Source of the DNA: Stutzerimonas degradans
GTDB lineage: Bacteria > Pseudomonadota > Gammaproteobacteria > Pseudomonadales > Pseudomonadaceae
Direction: 5' to 3'
NCBI RefSeq assembly: GCF_024448505.1
Contig: NZ_JAMOHV010000018.1
Location: 1 to 64,000, forward strand
DNA: 64,000 bases
Position 1 is the first letter of the stretch. Each line of letters opens with the position of its first letter. A program made the position numbers and the translations under genes. Positions 59,164 through 64,000 of this stretch are shown one piece after another. A model generated the notes under the pieces. The model worked only from the letters and a program-made list of their open reading frames with translations, did no database searches and had not been told where the DNA came from.

Positions 59164-59853
59164 ATGAACATCGACCTCAAGGAAATGACCCAGCTGGCGC
59201 CGATCTTCCGCGAGCTGTTCAAGGGCTATCACCTGTCGCGCAGCGAGCCGGAGCCCTACGCGCAGCTGTCGAACATGCAGGACCAGTACCGCGCACTGTT
59301 CAAGGCGCTCGGCTTCGAGCTGGTCTGCGATCCGCGCGGCTTCTACTACTTCGTCCCGGAGCAGATGGGCGCGCAGGTGAACAAGACCGCCCAGCGCCTG
59401 GCGCTGTTCACCTTCATCCTCGTCGAGCACCTGGCGGACCAGGGCCGCGACCCGCTGGCCGTGCTCGACGGTGGCAGCCTCGGTCGCGATGAACTGCCGG
59501 CGTTGCTGGACAAGTACCGCGACCTGTTCCTGCAGGCCGAAGTCACCACCCAGGAAGAACTGGAAGAGAAAGTGATCCGCCGCCTGACGCAGCTGGGCTT
59601 CGCCGAGGACAGCAACGGCGTCTACCGCTTCCTGCCGCCGATGCACCGTTTCCTCGACGTCTGCCTGTCGGTGCAGCAGGACCGCGATCTCGCCGCCAGC
59701 CTGCACAGCAGCGACCTGCCGCTGCCCGCCCCGGAGCTGATCGCCGAGGACGAGGGCGAGGACGACATCATCCTCATCGAGGAAGCGGCCGAAGAATCGG
59801 AAGAAGAAGCCTTGGCGCGCGCCATCGCCGAAGAAAAGGAGCTTGAAGCATGA
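59164..59853 (+). CDS. mksE: Condensin subunit MksE
   Basis: 229 residues. N-terminal DLKEMTQLAPIFRELFKGYHLSR and a MukE/MksE-like winged-helix region; highly acidic C-terminal tail (ELIAEDEGEDDIILIEEAAEESEEE region from about 197). Forms a complex with MksF and MksB. ATGA overlap of 4 bp with mksB gives translational coupling. Confidence 0.9.
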   Translation: MNIDLKEMTQLAPIFRELFKGYHLSRSEPEPYAQLSNMQDQYRALFKALGFELVCDPRGFYYFVPEQMGAQVNKTAQRLALFTFILVEHLADQGRDPLAVLDGGSLGRDELPALLDKYRDLFLQAEVTTQEELEEKVIRRLTQLGFAEDSNGVYRFLPPMHRFLDVCLSVQQDRDLAASLHSSDLPLPAPELIAEDEGEDDIILIEEAAEESEEEALARAIAEEKELEA

Positions 59854-62684
59854 GCCAGGAACGCTACGGCATCCGCCGCTTCGCCCTGCTGAACACCGCC
59901 GGCTACAGCCTCGGCATCTTTCCGCTGGAAAACCCGCTGTCGGTCTACGGCGCCAACAACCTCGGCAAGTCCGCGTCGATCAACGCGCTGCAGTTCCCGA
60001 TCCTGGCGCGCATGTCGGACATGAGCTTCGGCAAGTACAGCCTCGAGCAGTCGCGCAAGTTCTACTTCGCCTCGGACACCAGCTACATCCTCGTCGAAGT
60101 CATGCTGCCCCACGGCCCGCATGTGATCGGCGTGGCCGGCCGCGGTCCGGGCGGCGGCTTCGGTCATCAGTTCTTCGTTTATCAGGGCTCGCTGGACCTC
60201 GACCATTACCAGCAGAACGGCACCTGCCTGCGCCAGCGCGAGCTGTTCGCCAACCTCGAACGCGCCGGCATCAAGGCCTACGAGGCCAAGCCGGACGAGC
60301 TGCGCCGGCTGCTGGTCGGCGGGCATACCTCGATCCCGCTGGACATGACACTGATCCCGCTGCGCTCGACCAGCGAGCAGAGCCTGAAGACCTTCCGCGC
60401 GCTGTTCATCAACCTGCTGCATATGCGCGAGATCACCGCAGCGAAACTCAAGCAGCTGTTCCTCGATGCCTTCGAGCACAGCCTGCGCTCGGGCAGCGTC
60501 GACTATATCGCCGCCACCGAAGAAGCCTTCCGCGACGTGCGCCGCATGGAGCAGGACTACCAGGCACTGGTCGCCGCCGGCCCGCTGGTCGAGGCGCTGG
60601 CGGCCGGTGTCGCCCAGCGCGAGCTGCTGCGCGGCAAGCTGCATCGCCTGTCACCGCTGCTCGACAACCTGCTGGGCACCTGGCACGACTACGCCGATGC
60701 GCGCAAGGAAGAGCTGGTGATCCAGGCCGAGCACTATCGCCGCGAGCAGGACGGCCTGCAGAACGAACAGCGCGGTTCGACTGGCGAGCTGATGCGCCTG
60801 GAACGCGAGATCAGCGAAATCCAGCGCTGGCTGGGCGAGCTGGCGGTGCTGAAGAACCGTTTCGCCCTGGTCGAGGACGCCCATGTGCTGGAGCAGCAGC
60901 TGCTCGCCGCCAAGGACGCCCATGACGAGCTGGCCGGTGCGCTGGCGCAGTCCCGTCAGTTCTCCAGCGAGGACCTCGACGAGCGCCTGCGTGATCTGGA
61001 AAAACGCCTGAAGTCGGTCCGGCAACAGCTCGACCATACCGACAACAACAGCTACTCGCGTTTGCGCGAGGAGTTCTCCCAGGCCGATGTGGATCGCCTG
61101 ATGCGCCTGTTCAATGGCCAGCTGTTCAGCCTGCCGCTGGGTGAAAAAGGCATCAGCGCCGAGGGCGACGACTGGGTCAAGGCCGTGGAAGCGGTGCTGG
61201 ATCGTTTCAAGGGCGACACCTTCTCGGTGCCGGGCCTGTCCATCGACCTCTCGCATATCGAGCCACCGGCGCTGCAGGCCCTGGCCGACCGTGCCGCCCT
61301 GCGCGACCAGAAGGATCGCCTGGAGCGCGAACTCAAGCAGCTAAAGACCCAGCATGCTGTGGCCGTCGACCGCGCGGCGAGCAAGGCCCAGGCCGAGGCG
61401 CTGTATCAGGCCGTGCTGGATGCGCAGAAAGCGCTGGAAGACTTCCGCCGCAGCCAGACCCTGGCCGCCGAGGAGCCGGCGAAGCTGGAGCAGCTGGCCC
61501 AGGCAGAGGCGGCCCAGGAAGAACTCAAGCGCACCAGCGACGCCTTCGCCGAGCGCGTACAGCACCTGTCCGCCAAGCTGCAGCTGGTCGGCCGTCAGCT
61601 GGCCGATCTGGAAGCCAAGGAGCGCACGCTGGAAGACGCCCTGCGACGTCGCCAGCTGCTACCGGCAGATCTGCCGTTCGGCACGCCGTTCATGGATCCG
61701 GTGGACGACTCGCTGGACAACCTGCTGCCGCTGCTCAACGACTACCAGGACAGCTGGCAGGCGCTGCAGCGCGTCGACGGTCAGATCGAGGCGCTGTATG
61801 CCCAGGTGCGCCTGAAAGGCGTGGCCAAGTTCGACAGCGAGGAAGATCCCGAGCGTCGCCTGCAGCTCTTGGTCAACGCCTACGCCCACCGTCAGGACGA
61901 GGCGCTGACCCTGGCCAAGGCCCGCCGTGCTGCGGTCACCGACATCGCCCGAACGCTGCGCAACATCCGCAGCGACTACGAGAGCCTGGAACACCAGCTC
62001 GCGCTGTTCAACCGCGAGATCAACAAGCGTCAGGTGTCCAACCTGGCGAGCTTCCGCATCGTGCTGGCGCCGAACAAGGATGCGCTCAAGCACATCGACC
62101 AGATCATCCACAGCGCCGGACAGTACGAGGAAGGCGAGACGCTGTCGGTGTTCGATCTGTCCCAGTCCGCCGAGCAGGATGCCAGGAACGAGGAAGCCAA
62201 GGAGTATCTGGCGCGGCTGGTGGCGGCGAACAACAACCAGCTGGGCCTGAAGGATCTGTTCGAGCTGGCGTTCGAGATCACCAAGGTTGGCGGCCAGCCG
62301 GTGATTCATACCGATATCGACGGTGCGGCGTCCAACGGCACCACCATGACCATCAAGGCGCTGACCAACATGTACCTGTTGCTGCACCTCATGGACCGCG
62401 AGCAGGCCGGGCGCATCCGCCTGCCCTACTACCTCGACGAGGCGGCAGACATCGACGAGCGCAACCAGCAGGCGCTGATCGAAACCAGCCTTCAGTTGGG
62501 CTTTGTGCCGATCCTTGCATCGGTGAAGCCGCAGGTCTCGGCCCATGTCGCCATCGACCTTGAGGGCGGCAGCGGGCCGGCCGGCATCTACATCGACGAG
62601 GCGGACTGGAAATACATCAGCCGCCGCGAACCGGTCGCCAGCCCCGCCAGCGTATCGGCTCGGCAGGTCGAAGAACCGGCCTGA
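59850..62684 (+). CDS. mksB: Condensin ATPase MksB (SMC-like)
   Basis: 944 residues: N-terminal ATPase half with P-loop GANNLGKS (34-41), long coiled coils (about 270-400 and 500-790) around a hinge, and a C-terminal half with Walker B-like YYLDEAADIDERNQQ. Drives DNA loop extrusion or compaction in the MksBEF condensin. Plasmid-restricting relatives (Wadjet, JetABCD) carry a fourth gene, the nuclease mksG/jetD; none follows here, since the next gene is on the opposite strand. That points to chromosome maintenance rather than defence. Confidence 0.93.
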   Translation: MSQERYGIRRFALLNTAGYSLGIFPLENPLSVYGANNLGKSASINALQFPILARMSDMSFGKYSLEQSRKFYFASDTSYILVEVMLPHGPHVIGVAGRGPGGGFGHQFFVYQGSLDLDHYQQNGTCLRQRELFANLERAGIKAYEAKPDELRRLLVGGHTSIPLDMTLIPLRSTSEQSLKTFRALFINLLHMREITAAKLKQLFLDAFEHSLRSGSVDYIAATEEAFRDVRRMEQDYQALVAAGPLVEALAAGVAQRELLRGKLHRLSPLLDNLLGTWHDYADARKEELVIQAEHYRREQDGLQNEQRGSTGELMRLEREISEIQRWLGELAVLKNRFALVEDAHVLEQQLLAAKDAHDELAGALAQSRQFSSEDLDERLRDLEKRLKSVRQQLDHTDNNSYSRLREEFSQADVDRLMRLFNGQLFSLPLGEKGISAEGDDWVKAVEAVLDRFKGDTFSVPGLSIDLSHIEPPALQALADRAALRDQKDRLERELKQLKTQHAVAVDRAASKAQAEALYQAVLDAQKALEDFRRSQTLAAEEPAKLEQLAQAEAAQEELKRTSDAFAERVQHLSAKLQLVGRQLADLEAKERTLEDALRRRQLLPADLPFGTPFMDPVDDSLDNLLPLLNDYQDSWQALQRVDGQIEALYAQVRLKGVAKFDSEEDPERRLQLLVNAYAHRQDEALTLAKARRAAVTDIARTLRNIRSDYESLEHQLALFNREINKRQVSNLASFRIVLAPNKDALKHIDQIIHSAGQYEEGETLSVFDLSQSAEQDARNEEAKEYLARLVAANNNQLGLKDLFELAFEITKVGGQPVIHTDIDGAASNGTTMTIKALTNMYLLLHLMDREQAGRIRLPYYLDEAADIDERNQQALIETSLQLGFVPILASVKPQVSAHVAIDLEGGSGPAGIYIDEADWKYISRREPVASPASVSARQVEEPA

Positions 62685-62696
62685 CCGGCGTAACGA

Positions 62697-62720
62697 CAAA
62701 GGGCCCCGCAGGGCCCTTTG
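62697..62720. terminator. Bidirectional terminator between mksB and the MCE gene
   Basis: CAAAGGGCCC-CGCA-GGGCCCTTTG, a 10-bp perfect stem between convergent genes, 13 bp past the mksB stop and 17 bp past the MCE gene stop. Confidence 0.85.
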
Positions 62721-62736
62721 TTCGATCTGACCGTTG

Positions 62737-64000
62737 CTACTCGCCGACGGGCTCCAGCGCGATCTTCGGCGCCCAGCCGAACCACTCCTCCTGCGGCTCC
62801 TTGAACAGCGCGAAGGTCTGCCCGGGAAGCGCGCGATTGCCCATCTGCTCGCCCTCCGGCGTGGCGAAGGCGACGCCGCCCTCGATCAGCGACTCCAGCG
62901 AATCGGTGCGCAGGCTGGCGCCCTTGAACAGACTGAAATCCACGCCGAAGCCGCTGGTTTCCCAGAAGCGGCTGCCGCTGTGCACCAGGGGCGCGTAGCG
63001 CGGCTCGATTACCACGCGGATCAAAACGCGGTCGGCATTCGGCCCCAGTTCGTAACCCGCAACCTCACCGACTTTCACCTCGCGATAGGTCACTGCATTG
63101 CCCGGCTTGAGCGAGCCCAGCCGTGCCGCGCTGAGGATCAGGCTCAACCCTTCGCCGGCCTTCTGCGGCTCTCGCTCCTGGCCGGTGAAGCGCGTTTGCG
63201 CGGCTGCGCCCGGTTTGCCCGGCGCCACTTCGAGGTAGGGACCGCTGACCAGCGTGTCCAGGTTCGCCGTACGCAGGATGCCGAGCTCCGGTCGCACCAC
63301 CCAGAACTGCGTGCCGGCGCGGGCGATACGCGACTCTGCCGCGGTGATTCGTGCACGCAGCACGACGCCCTGTAGGTCGTCGCTGAGCGAGACGCTGTCC
63401 ACCTCGCCCACCGCCAGGCCTTTGTAGCGAATCGGCGTGCCGGCGCTCAGGCCGTCGCCCCGCGCGAGGCTGATCTCGATGGTGGTCCCGCGTTGGATTG
63501 CGCTGTCCCGGTCCTTGTGCAGCAGGAAGCGCGGCACCTTCTTCGTCCCCGCAGCTTGCGGATTGGGCGTTTCGAAGGCGATACCGCCGGCGAGCAGGCT
63601 TTGCAGCGACTCACTGCGCACCTCGATACCGGACAGCCCACCGCTCAGCGAGATGCCGCTGGCGTTCCAGAACCGGCTCGAGCTGTTCACCAGTTCGGCG
63701 TACGGCTGCTCGATGTGCACGCCAATGACGATCTTCTGCTGGTCACGGGAAAATTGATAGCTCTGTACGGAGCCCACCCGAACCTGGCGATACAGCACGG
63801 GACTGCCGACATCCAGCGAGCCGAGAGTGTCGCTGGTGAGTACCAGGTGCCGACCTGGAGCGCGAACGTCCAGTGGTGGCGCTTTGGCGCGGGCGGCGAA
63901 CTCTCGTTTGGGCGCGGCGCTCTTTTCACCAGGCCGTACGGCGATGAAATTGCCTTTCACCAGCGCCTCGAGGCCGGTGATTCCGCCCAGCGAGATGGAC
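62737..64000 (-). CDS. Multi-MCE-domain protein (PqiB/LetB family), 5' end outside window
   Basis: 420 codons of the C-terminal part are visible; the frame stays open to the edge (codons before GTG 63960 read ISLGGITGLEALVKGN, the end of a further MCE repeat). At least three complete MCE repeats plus that tail are seen, marked by SSRFWNASGISL, GTQFWVVRPELG and GSRFWETSGFGV segments. MCE stacks form tunnels that carry lipids between inner and outer membranes. More than three repeats makes it longer than E. coli PqiB; pqiA-like partners are expected upstream. Confidence 0.88.
   Translation of the reverse strand, partial: SISLGGITGLEALVKGNFIAVRPGEKSAAPKREFAARAKAPPLDVRAPGRHLVLTSDTLGSLDVGSPVLYRQVRVGSVQSYQFSRDQQKIVIGVHIEQPYAELVNSSSRFWNASGISLSGGLSGIEVRSESLQSLLAGGIAFETPNPQAAGTKKVPRFLLHKDRDSAIQRGTTIEISLARGDGLSAGTPIRYKGLAVGEVDSVSLSDDLQGVVLRARITAAESRIARAGTQFWVVRPELGILRTANLDTLVSGPYLEVAPGKPGAAAQTRFTGQEREPQKAGEGLSLILSAARLGSLKPGNAVTYREVKVGEVAGYELGPNADRVLIRVVIEPRYAPLVHSGSRFWETSGFGVDFSLFKGASLRTDSLESLIEGGVAFATPEGEQMGNRALPGQTFALFKEPQEEWFGWAPKIALEPVGE

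Noticed and set aside
57856-62684. Wadjet plasmid-defence system
   Set aside because: The nuclease gene mksG/jetD is absent from the locus, so only the condensin can be claimed.

Overview
The window reads as a chromosomal segment of a Stutzerimonas / Pseudomonas stutzeri-group bacterium. It is GC-rich, its proteins are close to P. aeruginosa homologues, and it keeps the pseudomonad order murI-moeB-prmC-prfA-hemA / TPR lipoprotein-lolB-ispE-tRNA-prs-rplY-pth-ychF ... tRNA-Met ... can ... rimI-holD ... mksFEB. Genus-level placement is inference from gene order and family resemblance; no search was run.

Layout. 0-6 kb: ahpC (with an OxyR-like box), a Nudix/ThiE fusion, argJ and secA, all on the minus strand. 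6-8 kb: a DciA-like DUF721 protein, an unknown membrane-anchored protein, yebG with a clear LexA box, and a DUF3509 protein. 8-14.3 kb: a MalT-type LuxR regulator and a DUF1329/DUF1302 exported pair. 14.7-19.3 kb: nucleobase salvage and uptake (hpt; upp-uraA), a YkgJ cysteine-cluster protein, and the lipid A deacylase pagL. 18.5-30.4 kb: the conserved housekeeping block, including two identical tandem tRNA-Gln genes. 30.7-40.6 kb: leucine/isovalerate catabolism (liuABCDE), a 3-ketoacid CoA-transferase (scoAB), a thiolase (atoB) and the MerR regulator liuR. 41-46.4 kb: a sigma-54 enhancer-binding protein, a DoxX protein, a secreted tannase-family esterase and an OprD-family porin. 46.5-47.5 kb: a small remnant island bounded by a 30-bp direct repeat, holding an integrase tail and a VapBC-type toxin-antitoxin pair, next to tRNA-Met. 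47.6-64 kb: an EamA exporter, carbonic anhydrase, otsBA (trehalose), an acidic protein, rimI, holD-like psi subunit, leuA, the carboxynorspermidine polyamine pair, the MksFEB condensin, and the 3' part of a multi-MCE-domain protein that runs off the right edge.

How the parts work together. LiuA-E turn isovaleryl-CoA into acetyl-CoA and acetoacetate; ScoAB activates acetoacetate and AtoB cleaves it to acetyl-CoA, so the 30.7-40.2 kb block is a complete route from the leucine intermediate to central metabolism. -24/-12 (sigma-54) promoter sequences lie before scoA, before the esterase and before the porin. The only sigma-54 activator in the window sits among them, which suggests one regulon linking an exported esterase and a porin to ketone-body-type catabolism. 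This is the main candidate for something not fully described.

A family of palindromic intergenic repeats (core GTAGGGTGGAAAAC and its complement) occurs in at least four gaps in the right half of the window.
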